Assembly (NCBI GenBank): GCA_017480485.1
Contig: JAFVAN010000009.1
Coordinates: forward strand, 1 to 45,974
DNA: 45,974 bases
Direction of reading: 5' to 3'
Source: Ruminococcus sp.
Lineage (GTDB): Bacteria > Bacillota_A > Clostridia > Oscillospirales > Ruminococcaceae
Part shown: one piece after another, positions 33,946-41,114 of the stretch
Layout of the letters: every line of letters starts with the position of its first letter
How positions within the stretch are numbered: the first letter of the stretch is position 1
Notes under the pieces: generated by a model
Database searches by the model: none
The model's input: the letters and a program-made list of their open reading frames with translations, nothing else
Told to the model about the DNA's origin: nothing
Made by a program: the position numbers and the translations under genes

Positions 33946-34218
33946 TATTGATTCACTCCTTAAAATAGTTTTGCGAAGGGGTCAAAGAGCCTTATGCTCC
34001 AAGCACCTCTCCATACTTACGCTCTGCGGTCTGACTGATGTTCCGTCCAAGCGGTCTATCCAAGCGGCCCTCGCCGCCTCGCAAAGCCTTTCCGCCCGTC
34101 CTCGGGTCATCGGCCAGGGCGGAGAGTGCAGGCATCGCCCGCACTTCATTCGGAAGCCCTGAGGCTTCTTACTGTTCAAGACGCTCTTTTCAACCAGTAT
34201 ATCGGCTGAAAGTCAGCA
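33946..34218 (-). ncRNA. Structured intergenic RNA candidate between rplW and rplB
   Basis: A 273-bp insertion in an operon where genes are normally 1-110 bp apart. On the minus strand a series of hairpins is visible: CTTTCAGCC/GGTTGAAAG near 34190-34214, GAAGCC-TCAG-GGCTTC (34168-34153), GTGCGGGC-GAT-GCCTGCAC (34144-34126, one G-U pair) and TCCGCCC/GGGCGGA arms (34123-34117 with 34097-34091). There is also a direct repeat of TCCAAGCGG on the plus strand (34046-34054, 34059-34067). An open frame of 65 codons (33982-34179) has no ribosome binding site. Could be a ribosomal-protein-binding leader for rplB, or a repeat inserted without breaking the operon. Confidence 0.5.
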
Positions 34219-34509
34219 TCAATACATACCGTCGAAGAACTCGATGGTCTTGTCGCCCTTAAGGGTAACGATAGCCTTCTTGCGGTCGGGTCTGTAGCCG
34301 AGGTATCTGCCCATTCTCTTCTGCTTGCCCTTAACGCTCATGGTGTTAACCTTAGCGACCTGGACATCGAAGAGCTTCTCAACAGCCTTAGCTATCTCTA
34401 CCTTGTTAGCGTCGGTAGCGACCTCAAAAGTATACTTGCCGTCTGCGAGCCTCTCCATGGAGTCCTCGGTGATGACGGGCTTTAAGATTATATCCTGAGC
34501 TGTCTTCAT
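34219..34509 (-). CDS. rplW: 50S ribosomal protein L23
   Basis: 96 residues. [57 protein letters not shown] is diagnostic. L23 docks SRP and trigger factor at the tunnel exit. The start shares one base with the rplD stop codon; the ribosome binding site lies in rplD (GAGGAGGTTTATGCG). Confidence 0.97.
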   Translation of the reverse strand: MKTAQDIILKPVITEDSMERLADGKYTFEVATDANKVEIAKAVEKLFDVQVAKVNTMSVKGKQKRMGRYLGYRPDRKKAIVTLKGDKTIEFFDGMY

Positions 34510-35132
34510 TACGCATAAACCTCCTCGATCTTTGCTACAGCATCCTTGGCAACGATGAACTTGTCATAGTTGAGGATGTCGTAAACATTCAGAGTGTTTA
34601 CTGTTGCGGTCTTTACGCCGGGGATATTGGCTGCGCTCTTTACTACCTTCTTATCGGTCTCGGCAGTAACGATGAGAGCCTTGCCGTCAACGCCCAGTGC
34701 CTTGAGCATCGCAACTATATTCTTGGTCTTGAACTCCTCGGTAGCGATAGAATCAACAACTACCAGCTCGGAATCCAGCACCTTTGTGGAAAGAGCGGAC
34801 TTCATAGCCAGCCTTCTCTCCTTCTTGTTGAGCGTATAGCCGTAATCTCTGGGCTTGGGGCCGAGAGCTACGCCGCCGTGTACCCACTGCGGAGCTCTGA
34901 TGGAGCCTTGTCTTGCATGGCCTGTGCCCTTCTGTCTCCAGGGCTTTCTTCCGCCGCCGCTCACTTCTGTTCTGGTGAGGGTGGACTGTGTGCCCTGTCT
35001 CTGGTTAGCCAGGTAGCAAACTACCATAGCGTGCATCAGAGCCTTGTTGGGAGCAACGCCGAAAACAGCGTCGTTGAGCTCAGTGTCAGCGACCTTGTTG
35101 CCTGCCATATCAAATACTGTGATCTGTGACAT
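34509..35132 (-). CDS. rplD: 50S ribosomal protein L4
   Basis: 207 residues from the ATG at 35132, selected because GGAAGGAGGAGTCAGA precedes it; an ATG six codons upstream lies within that site. [51 protein letters not shown] is the tunnel loop. In E. coli L4 represses the S10 operon by acting on its leader. Here the leader upstream of rpsJ also has an attenuator-like hairpin, but L4 control is only an inference. Confidence 0.96.
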   Translation of the reverse strand: MSQITVFDMAGNKVADTELNDAVFGVAPNKALMHAMVVCYLANQRQGTQSTLTRTEVSGGGRKPWRQKGTGHARQGSIRAPQWVHGGVALGPKPRDYGYTLNKKERRLAMKSALSTKVLDSELVVVDSIATEEFKTKNIVAMLKALGVDGKALIVTAETDKKVVKSAANIPGVKTATVNTLNVYDILNYDKFIVAKDAVAKIEEVYA

Positions 35133-35149
35133 TCTGACTCCTCCTTCCA

Positions 35150-35785
35150 TTAAGCTTTCTTAACGCTGTCAATGATGGTCACGGTACCGTTCTTGGGACC
35201 GGGGATAGCACCCTTGATAGCGATGAGGTTATTCTCGGTATCGATCTTTACGATCTTGAGGTTCTGTACGGTAACTCTCTCAGCGCCGAGGTGTCCGGGC
35301 ATTCCCTTGCCCTTGTAGATCCTGGAGGGGCTGGAGCAAGCGCCGTAGGAGCCTGCGTGCCTGTGAACAGGGCCTGTACCGTGAGTTTCCTTGAGCCTTG
35401 CGCCGTTGTGGCGCTTGATGGTGCCGGCGTAGCCCTTACCCTTGCTGGTGCCGCAAACATCAACGATGTCGCCCTCAGCGAAGGTGTCAGCCTTTACGAT
35501 GTCGCCAACGTTAAGGCCCGAGATATCCTCGAATCTGAACTCCTTGAGAGTTCTCTTCTGGGCAACGTCTGCCTTCTTGAAGTGACCCGCGAGAGGCTTG
35601 TTCACTCTCTTTGCGCGGATCTCGCCGAAGCCAAGCTGTACTGCCTCGTAGCCGTCGTTCTCCAGCGTCTTCTTCTGAACGACAACACAGGGGCCGGCTT
35701 CAACGACTGTTACAGGTATTACCTTACCTGTCTCATCAAAGATCTGTGTCATACCGATCTTCTTGCCGATGATTCCCTTTTGCAT
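35150..35785 (-). CDS. rplC: 50S ribosomal protein L3
   Basis: 211 residues from the ATG at 35785 ([20 protein letters not shown]), preceded by AGGAGGAATAAAA; the frame stays open to 35839 but no signal supports that start. [13 protein letters not shown] and [25 protein letters not shown] are the conserved L3 blocks. L3 starts 50S assembly and reaches the peptidyl-transferase centre. Confidence 0.97.
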   Translation of the reverse strand: MQKGIIGKKIGMTQIFDETGKVIPVTVVEAGPCVVVQKKTLENDGYEAVQLGFGEIRAKRVNKPLAGHFKKADVAQKRTLKEFRFEDISGLNVGDIVKADTFAEGDIVDVCGTSKGKGYAGTIKRHNGARLKETHGTGPVHRHAGSYGACSSPSRIYKGKGMPGHLGAERVTVQNLKIVKIDTENNLIAIKGAIPGPKNGTVTIIDSVKKA

Positions 35786-35873
35786 TTTTATTCCTCCTAT
35801 TTGGTTATTGGTCGGTTTCCCGACATGACCTGCAAACACTGATGCGAGATCGCACGCGATCTCTTTTTGAAGA

Positions 35874-36188
35874 TCACTTGATCTCCATTACAATGTTAAC
35901 GCCTGCAGGAAGGTCAAGGCCCTCGAGAGCTGCTGTCGTCTCCTTGGTGGGACGGATAACGTCGATGAGTCTCTTGTGAGTTCTCAGCTCGAACTGCTCT
36001 CTGCTGTCCTTGTACTTGTGAACTGCTCTCAGGATCGTTACGATCTCCTTGTCTGTGGGCAGCGGGATAGGTCCGCTTACCTGTGCGCCGGAGCGCTTCA
36101 CAGCCTCAACGATCTTCTTAGCCGCAGCATCAACTACCGCGTGCTCGTAACCCTTGATCTTGATCCTGATCTTTTCATTGACTGCCAT
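35874..36188 (-). CDS. rpsJ: 30S ribosomal protein S10
   Basis: 104 residues. [71 protein letters not shown] identifies it; S10 (NusE) also takes part in antitermination with NusB. First gene of the operon, downstream of a leader of about 420 nt. AAGGAGGCGATCAT is the ribosome binding site. Confidence 0.97.
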   Translation of the reverse strand: MAVNEKIRIKIKGYEHAVVDAAAKKIVEAVKRSGAQVSGPIPLPTDKEIVTILRAVHKYKDSREQFELRTHKRLIDVIRPTKETTAALEGLDLPAGVNIVMEIK

Positions 36189-36608
36189 ATGATCGCCTCC
36201 TTAGTGCAATATCAAAATGTGGGGGCTGGGCTCTCGCCCATATGCAATACCTTGTGTCTGCCGCAGAAAAGCGGCATCGGGATCGGTGGCTCCCGTCCTT
36301 GAAAGACCTGCAAACGTCGGTTTTCCAATTCACACTCTGCCGTGTGTTCCCATCCTCATGTCCATAAAAAAATCCGAACCCTTTCGGTATTCGGAGGACA
36401 TAAGACTCGAAAACAGCGCAGCCGACGCACCCATGCAAAAGCGGCAAGCCGCCCTTCGCAAGAAGCATAAGCACATACTGTGATCGGTATTACAGTCGCC
36501 CGGTTTAAAATCGGACATACTCCACGAAAATTCCCCGGCACACCGCCGGCAACCTTTCGCTTCATCGCATATCATCGGGCGCAATGCGCCCTTTTATTGC
36601 AGTCATGC
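36189..36608 (-). promoter_or_regulatory. Long structured leader of the S10 operon
   Basis: About 420 nt between the probable start near 36608 and rpsJ. Besides the attenuator it contains GGGCGCA/TGCGCCC near the 5' end, GCCGG repeats, CGGC-TTG-CCGC, TGCCGC/GCGGCA and GGGC-GAGA-GCCC on the minus strand. No credible protein is encoded. It likely mediates ribosomal-protein feedback. Confidence 0.65.
36366..36395 (-). terminator. Attenuator-like hairpin in the rpsJ leader
   Basis: On the minus strand TCCGAA-TACC-GAAA-GGG-TTCGGA (36395-36373) is followed by seven T (36372-36366). This is a complete terminator about 215 nt after the probable start of transcription and about 180 nt before rpsJ, so the operon must be read through it. 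That arrangement suggests regulated attenuation. Confidence 0.75.
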
Positions 36609-36615
36609 AAGTATT

Positions 36616-36644
36616 ATTATACACTATCCCCCGCCCATATGCAA
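36616..36644 (-). promoter_or_regulatory. Probable promoter of the S10 operon
   Basis: On the minus strand TATAAT (36621-36616) with TTGCAT (36644-36639) 17 bp upstream. The -35 is only a partial match. No better promoter lies between here and rpsJ. Confidence 0.6.
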
Positions 36645-36725
36645 GCATTTGAGCCAATTTTTTCTTATAGAATTTTTATCAAATCTCGGGCACAGTTTTA
36701 GCTATTTCGCACAAACAGCCAAAAA

Positions 36726-36766
36726 CCAAAGGGATACACCGCCCCTTGCGGGGTATATCCCTTTGG
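36726..36766. repeat. Single hairpin related to family H, between divergently placed units
   Basis: CCAAAGGGATA...TATCCCTTTGG feet with a CCCC-TTG-CGGGG top. It resembles the large hairpin of family H but has no adjacent small hairpin. It lies downstream of the anti-sigma gene on the minus strand and may terminate it. Confidence 0.65.
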
Positions 36767-36824
36767 TACAGGTCTTGCTATTCAGCGACGGCGCGACCGC
36801 CTTTATATCTTTATATAAGGTATA

Positions 36825-37895
36825 TCAATCTGTGCGGCGGTAGACGGTGCCGAAGTACTCCGCCTCAAGGGTGTCGTAGCTGTCAAGGTCGTCGATGTAT
36901 TCCCTCAGGAACTGCTGTGAGCAGTCCTCCAGATCAAGGCTGTAGGTGGTGTCAACGTAGCGCTCCTCTCCGGTCTCGCTGTTTTTCAGAGTAAAGCTGT
37001 ATAATATCGGCTTGCCGCTGTCCGAGAACTCCTTCTCCGCTCGGCTCATGCTGTACTCGTACAAACAGAAGGGCGTGACCCCCAGCTCTCCGCCGTCCTC
37101 GCTGACAAAGCGGACGGGCTCAAAGTTCTTCTCAACGTTCAGGGTCAGGCTCAGGCCCTCTGCAAGGGTGGACTCCTCCATCTCCCTGCTGCACTGCTCC
37201 TGCAGCTCCTCCATCCGCGGGTCTGTGCCGTCATCGGAGAGGCCCTGCTCCTTCACGGCCTTCTGCAGCCTGTCAAGGGGGCTGTTGTCCTCAAAGGTCA
37301 TGCTGACCGTTTTTAGAGAGCCTATGTCGAAGATCTGGTAGCGGGCGGTGTAAACGCCGTCCTTAAGGCCGCTGCTTTCGTTGCCGTAGTCGCCCTGCTC
37401 CAGGCGCTCGCCATTCTCGCCTGTGAACACGGGCTGCAGGCCGAAGTATACGTTCTCGTAGGGACCGCCCTGCTCGGGGGGCGCAGCTTCCTGTATTCTG
37501 GTCAGAGCCAGCTCCGGGGCCCCGAGCCACTGGGCAGTCACCAGCACCACAGCCGTCCGCCCGTCACTGAGCACCTGATCGACAGTTATCCTGAAATTCC
37601 CGTTCTCGGTGACAAGGGGCGTAAAGTCGGTGTCGGCGGCGATCCTTTCCTGAGCGCTTTCGCCATAGTAGTCCCCGACGCTGGTCCGGCGGTGCCTCTC
37701 GATGGCGGCAGCCCCCGCCGCAGTGGAGACCGTCAGCACTGCCGCTGCCGCAGCAGCTATCATGCGTCTGGGGCGTGCTGCCTTGCGGGATATCTCGGGG
37801 GCGCGGGCCGCATTAAGCAGCCGCTCAAGTCCCCGCTCCTCGCCCTCCCGCGAGGGCGATATCTGTTCAAAAGCTTTTTTCATTTCCGTTTTCAT
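36825..37895 (-). CDS. Probable anti-sigma factor, DUF4179-like membrane protein
   Basis: 356 residues. A short cytoplasmic N-terminus (about 1-42) is followed by one membrane helix at about 43-65 (RMIAAAAAAVLTVSTAAGAAA). A large extracellular domain of about 280 residues begins FTPLVTENGNFRITVDQVLSDGRTAVVLVTAQ, the pattern of DUF4179 domains. Such proteins are encoded with ECF sigma factors in Firmicutes and hold them at the membrane until a signal arrives. The start codon overlaps the sigma gene's stop by 4 bp (ATGA), so the two are coupled. A membrane-helix pair with a small cytoplasmic part fits sigma binding, but no ZAS zinc motif is present. Confidence 0.78.
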   Translation of the reverse strand: MKTEMKKAFEQISPSREGEERGLERLLNAARAPEISRKAARPRRMIAAAAAAVLTVSTAAGAAAIERHRRTSVGDYYGESAQERIAADTDFTPLVTENGNFRITVDQVLSDGRTAVVLVTAQWLGAPELALTRIQEAAPPEQGGPYENVYFGLQPVFTGENGERLEQGDYGNESSGLKDGVYTARYQIFDIGSLKTVSMTFEDNSPLDRLQKAVKEQGLSDDGTDPRMEELQEQCSREMEESTLAEGLSLTLNVEKNFEPVRFVSEDGGELGVTPFCLYEYSMSRAEKEFSDSGKPILYSFTLKNSETGEERYVDTTYSLDLEDCSQQFLREYIDDLDSYDTLEAEYFGTVYRRTD

Positions 37896-38404
37896 ATATC
37901 CTCATCTCCCAGTTCCTGACGGAGCAGCAGGCGGGCGCGGTGCAGCCGGGTCTTGACGGTGGCAAGACGGGTGCCAGTGGCGCGGCTTATCTGCTCAACG
38001 GTCATATCCTCGTAGTAGAATAGGAACACAGCGGTCTTGTACTTTTCGGGCAGGCGGTAAACGGCGTCCAGCAGCTCCCGGTCCCGCCGGGACAGGTCCT
38101 CAGCTGCAAGGTCCATATGGTCCGAGATGTCCTCTCTCCCGAACCGCCGCCGTCGCCTGAGAAGGTCGCGGCAGAGATTTTCCGCCGTAAGCACGAGGCG
38201 CCCGAGCTCGTGGGCCTCGTTTTCTGCTGGGCCGAAGCCCAGCCATTTAAGAAAGGTCTCCTGCATCACATCCTCGGCGTCGGCCGGGTTTCCAAGGAAG
38301 GCCATGCAGACCCGATAGACCGAAAGGCAGTGGGCCCTGTAAAATTCACCGATCTCCTCATCGGAGAGCCCTTCCGCGCGGCTCTGCGTCGTGCTTTTTT
38401 TCAT
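37892..38404 (-). CDS. ECF-type RNA polymerase sigma factor
   Basis: 170 residues from the ATG at 38404, which has AAAGGAGG about ten bases upstream; the frame is open further but without a start signal. Region 2 reads IGEFYRAHCLSVYRVCMAFLGNPADAEDVMQETFLKWL. Region 4 reads LPEKYKTAVFLFYYEDMTVEQISRATGTRLATVKTRLHRARLLL, a clear helix-turn-helix for the -35 box. It redirects RNA polymerase to a small regulon, probably including its own promoter (CGTTTA and TGAAAC at 38438-38466). The next gene is its likely membrane anti-sigma factor. The inducing signal cannot be read from sequence. Confidence 0.9.
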   Translation of the reverse strand: MKKSTTQSRAEGLSDEEIGEFYRAHCLSVYRVCMAFLGNPADAEDVMQETFLKWLGFGPAENEAHELGRLVLTAENLCRDLLRRRRRFGREDISDHMDLAAEDLSRRDRELLDAVYRLPEKYKTAVFLFYYEDMTVEQISRATGTRLATVKTRLHRARLLLRQELGDEDI

Positions 38405-38437
38405 GGGCTCCTGCCTCCTTTCTCTGTGCTCATAACG

Positions 38438-38466
38438 TAAACGCCCGGGAGGGGCGAAAGGTTTCA
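38438..38466 (-). promoter_or_regulatory. Possible ECF-type autoregulatory promoter
   Basis: On the minus strand TGAAAC (38466-38461) and CGTTTA (38443-38438) are 17 bp apart, in the form AAC...CGT common to ECF promoters. No sigma-A consensus is seen in the same stretch. It lies directly upstream of the sigma gene. Confidence 0.5.
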
Positions 38467-38522
38467 AGGGGGGGCGAAAAAAGCGCCCTGATATTCAGAG
38501 CGCTTTATGCTTTCGATTCTTT

Positions 38523-38819
38523 TCAGATAGCCTCCTCCGAGTATGCGGTGCTTTCAAGATAAACGGTCTCGGGCGCGATATCTATCTCGCCGTTCATCCA
38601 TGTAATAACACCGTGGAACAGCGTCGGCTCCGAGGCTATCTTTTCGTCCGCAAGAGGAGCAAAGCCCGGGCCCTTGAGCTTGGTGGTATCAAAAAGCCGC
38701 TTTTCGCCCGTAGAGAATGTTACCAGAAGCATCCCTCCGCGAAGCGCCTTGACCGCAGCCACCTTGATATTTTCCTCAAGCCTTCCTGCGTAGCATATAT
38801 CATTTATAATATAATACAT
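38523..38819 (-). CDS. DUF2442 family protein
   Basis: 98 residues from the ATG at 38819, just after GAGAGGTGAGG. The sequence INDICYAGRLEENIKVAAVKALRGGMLLVTFSTGEKRLFDTTKL is typical of DUF2442, whose members usually adjoin DUF4160 genes; here the DUF4160 reading frame ends 12 bp upstream. The pair behaves like a toxin-antitoxin-type two-gene unit in its arrangement, but activity has not been established in what I know. The central APLADEKIASEPTLFHGVITWMNGEIDIAPETVYLES also matches the family. Confidence 0.82.
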   Translation of the reverse strand: MYYIINDICYAGRLEENIKVAAVKALRGGMLLVTFSTGEKRLFDTTKLKGPGFAPLADEKIASEPTLFHGVITWMNGEIDIAPETVYLESTAYSEEAI

Positions 38820-38831
38820 TTGCCTCACCTC

Positions 38832-39099
38832 TCACATCATAGGCGGTATCTTTTCAAAGTGCTCTCCCTGGACCGCAAGATTCCAAGCCTTGTACGCTTC
38901 CTCCTCATGAAAAGCAAGCCACCCTGTTATTATTTTCAGCTGCTTTCTTGGAAGCGACCCAGCGAGTAAGTTCGCCATCGATACCAACAGCAGCTTCATA
39001 TTCTCCGTAATAAACATGAACATAAGGTTTATGGTGCTGACCTACATCTTTGAAAAGCATATAGATAACCATACCTCCAAATCGGCTTAACTCCGGCAT
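38832..39099 (-). pseudogene. DUF4160 family gene, frameshifted
   Basis: Translation from the ATG at 39099 (AAGGAGTGAGAACACA upstream) gives MPELSRFGGMVIYMLFKDVGQHHKPYVHVYYGEYEAAVGIDGEL, the DUF4160 N-terminus. It then runs into an unrelated frame and stops at 38905. The family's C-terminus (SLPRKQLKIITGWLAFHEEEAYKAWNLAVQGEHFEKI) continues in the +1 frame. Skipping one base at 38967 (between CTT and CTC) joins them as DGEL-LAGSLPRKQ. So there is one additional base, from mutation, sequencing error or less likely programmed frameshifting. If real, only a truncated 65-residue product is made. It precedes DUF2442 in one unit. Confidence 0.85.
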
Positions 39100-39147
39100 T
39101 GTGTTCTCACTCCTTGATCGTTGATCTGCCATGGATTTCTTAATCAT

Positions 39148-39176
39148 ATTATACACCATCATCATGCAAAAAGCAA
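39148..39176 (-). promoter_or_regulatory. Promoter of the DUF4160-DUF2442 unit
   Basis: On the minus strand TTGCTT (39176-39171), 17-bp spacer and TATAAT (39153-39148). The leader is about 40 nt. Confidence 0.65.
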
Positions 39177-39194
39177 GTGTCGATGTAGGAAACT

Positions 39195-39227
39195 CAGGAT
39201 AATCAATTTTCTTTTTTGATTATCCTG
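39195..39227. other. Strong inverted repeat between divergent genes
   Basis: CAGGATAATCAA (39195-39206) and TTGATTATCCTG (39216-39227) form a perfect 12-bp stem with a 9-base loop of T and C. It lies between the divergent promoters of the DUF4160 unit and the Nudix gene. It may be an operator or a hairpin; no T run follows. Confidence 0.7.
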
Positions 39228-39349
39228 TGCTCTAAGCGAGAATAAAAAAATACTCTCCACGTAGGAGACCTCTTTTTAGACTAAACAGCAGGGAACTCTC
39301 CCCTGATATATTGAAACAGCTCTTCCTCCAAAAAATTTTCCCAAACCCC

Positions 39350-39378
39350 TTGACATCTTATTGTTTTTGTGATATTAT
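39350..39378 (+). promoter_or_regulatory. Promoter of the Nudix/NrtR-like gene
   Basis: TTGACA (39350-39355), 17-bp spacer and TATTAT (39373-39378). The palindrome TGATATTATCA (39370-39380) covers the -10 box and is a possible self-operator. Confidence 0.8.
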
Positions 39379-39410
39379 CAATATAGAAATAACAAGAAGG
39401 AGCGATAGGG

Positions 39411-40229
39411 ATGCAGACAGAGAAGGAATTTCTGGCGGGGTACAGTCTGAGCGACTACGAGCGGCCCTCGGTGACGGCGGACGTGGCGGCCTTCATGATA
39501 AGCCCTCAGAACAAGGAAAACTACCGCCGCAACCCGGAGAACAAGCTGCTTCTGCTGCTTATCAAGCGGGGCGGCCACCCCTTCAAGGACTGCTGGGCGC
39601 TGCCCGGGGGGTTTTTGCAGAAGGGCGAGACCGTTGAGCAGTGCGCCCTGCGGGAGATACAGGAGGAGACCTGCGTACTGCCCGCCTCGCTGATGCCCGT
39701 GGGGGTGTTCAGCGAGCCTGACCGAGACCCGAGGGGGTGGATAATCTCCAACGCCTACGTCTCTATCATCAGCGAGGAGTCGGTGAGGCAGGTAGGCAGC
39801 GACGACGCCTCTGAGGCCCAGTGGTTCGCGGTGAGCTTTGACCGCGGCGAGGGCGGGAGCTTTCGGCTGTCGCTGGAATATGGGGACACCAAGCTGGAGG
39901 CGGTGCTTGCGGAGGAAAAGACCCGCTTCGGGCGGACGGCCTTCCGCATCGAAGACAGCGGCGGGCTGGCCTTTGACCACGCGGCGATCATTGCGCAGGC
40001 GCTGACGGCGCTGAGGACCGAAGCGAAGGACTTTGAGACGATCTTTGATTTCCTGCCGGAGAGGTTCACGCTGACGGCGCTGCAGAAGGTGCAGGAGACG
40101 ATAATGAACGTTTCTGTGCTGCCCGCGAATTTCAGGCGGATGGTCAGCGGATATGTGGAAGAGACGGAGGAATACGTCAGGGGAGAGGGGCACAGGCCCG
40201 CGAGGCTGTACAGGAGAAGAGAGGCCTGA
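39411..40229 (+). CDS. Nudix hydrolase with NrtR-like C-terminal winged helix
   Basis: 272 residues. The N-terminal Nudix domain has a nearly complete Nudix box: Gly67, Glu73, then REIQEET at 81-87, so the catalytic glutamates Glu82, Glu85 and Glu86 are present; Cys88 replaces the usual Gly. The C-terminal 80 residues (FLPERFTLTALQKVQETIMNVSVLPANFRRMVSGYVEETEEY, then ARLYRRR) match the winged helix of NrtR, a regulator of NAD metabolism whose Nudix part senses ADP-ribose. NrtR proteins often lose catalysis, while this one seems able to hydrolyse, so it may be an ADP-ribose pyrophosphatase, a regulator, or both. Nicotinamidase and nicotinate phosphoribosyltransferase genes lie 2-3 kb downstream. 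AGAAGGAGCGATAGGG precedes the ATG. Confidence 0.85.
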   Translation: MQTEKEFLAGYSLSDYERPSVTADVAAFMISPQNKENYRRNPENKLLLLLIKRGGHPFKDCWALPGGFLQKGETVEQCALREIQEETCVLPASLMPVGVFSEPDRDPRGWIISNAYVSIISEESVRQVGSDDASEAQWFAVSFDRGEGGSFRLSLEYGDTKLEAVLAEEKTRFGRTAFRIEDSGGLAFDHAAIIAQALTALRTEAKDFETIFDFLPERFTLTALQKVQETIMNVSVLPANFRRMVSGYVEETEEYVRGEGHRPARLYRRREA

Positions 40230-40251
40230 CCCAGAGCACACCGTCCGTATA

Positions 40252-40592
40252 TTGGCCGGTTCCAAGGGCGGCCTTAGCCCTTGGTAGGTCCAGGGCAACG
40301 CCCTGGTCGCCGACCGGCGAAACACGCACAAATCTACCGATAAACCGCGGCGCAGCACCAATGAAAATGAGGCCACGATTTCGCGTCTCGCTCTATCTTA
40401 GGTGGGGGCGCTATGCTGCGCCGCAAAAGCCGTCCTCTTTCTCCATCAGGAAAGAGCGAAGCGATTTTTCCGTGCGGCGAGCGGCAAAGCTGGGGCTCTC
40501 CGATGAAACCCCTCCGTCTCGGCTTCGCCGAGCCACCTCCCGCGGTTGCTTCGCTGCCGCTGTTCAGGGGAGGCATATGTGGCCGCTGCCCC
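40252..40592 (+). repeat. Composite dispersed repeat, copy 2 (blocks B and A)
   Basis: Block B (40252-40362) holds hairpins CCAAGGGC/GCCCTTGG (40262-40284) and CCAGGGC/GCCCTGG (40290-40306), then GTCGCCGACCGGCGAAACACGC. Block A (40417-40592) is nearly identical to the reverse of 5432-5609. The second hairpin of block B differs from the other copy in both arms but still pairs. The 885 bp from 40230 to 41114 contain only repeats and hairpins, no supported gene. Confidence 0.85.
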
Positions 40593-40729
40593 TCAACTGG
40601 CCTTGGGCGAACAACTTGCCTCCCCTGAAAGGGGAGGGGGACCGCCGCCGACAGGCGGTGGTGGAGGGGTTACGCTGGCACGCACATTCCCCCTCACTTT
40701 GTTCGGCCCGCCCATGTGGCGCAGTCGTT

Positions 40730-40814
40730 GCGAGGGGGAGACCATAGGAGAGGAACAGTTCATATTGAGGAGCCGAACAATATCGAAGTTCCCCTCCTAA
40801 GGTCTCCCCCTCGC
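40730..40814. repeat. Long nested hairpin, 85 nt
   Basis: The outer arms GCGAGGGGGAGACC (40730-40743) and GGTCTCCCCCTCGC (40801-40814) pair perfectly over 14 bp. Inside, AGGAGAGGAAC pairs with GTTCCCCTCCT (one mismatch) and CATATTG with CAATAT. No T run follows. It looks like a miniature mobile or structured element. Confidence 0.8.
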
Positions 40815-41034
40815 GCACCCCTTTCCTTATCTCCCTGTCGGTCATTTTGTTGTAATTTCAAGTTCAAGGGGCGCTTGCTGTTTTTCATTTTGTTTGGGTT
40901 TCGGCGGCGAGCCGGTCGGTAGTCTTAGGGTTCTGTTGTTTGAGCTGTTTATGGCTTGACTGTTCAGGCGGAGGGCTTGGGGCTGCGTTGTGGGGCCCTG
41001 CTCCTCTTACTCAATTTCTCTGAATGCCACCGTA

Positions 41035-41096
41035 TCGCGAGGGAGCCCCAGTACATCACACAGTTGTAAACGAGCTTGCGAGTGATCACGCGAATT
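41035..41096 (+). repeat. Family S repeat, copy 4, abutting mnmA
   Basis: TCGCGAGGGAGCCCC, ATCACACAGTTGTAAACGAGCTTGCGAGTGATCACGCGAATT. It ends immediately before AAAAAAGGAGGG, the mnmA ribosome binding site, so the element is inside the mnmA leader. The orientation matches copy 1. Confidence 0.82.
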
Positions 41097-41114
41097 AAAA
41101 AAGGAGGGATATTC

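Noticed and set aside
33982..34179. 65-codon frame in the rplW-rplB gap
   Set aside because: No ribosome binding site and composition follows the hairpins; more likely structured RNA.
36189..36584. Small frames in the rpsJ leader as a leader peptide
   Set aside because: None has a convincing ribosome binding site or characteristic codon run; the stems explain the sequence better.
40334..40576. Protein-like frame (GSEATAGGGSA..., PDGERGRLLRR) also readable near 5396-5647
   Set aside because: It lies within the dispersed composite repeat, the frame changes between copies and no start signal is present.
41076..41114. Upstream in-frame start of mnmA
   Set aside because: These codons lie in family S repeat sequence, and AAAAAAGGAGGG is positioned for the ATG at 41115.
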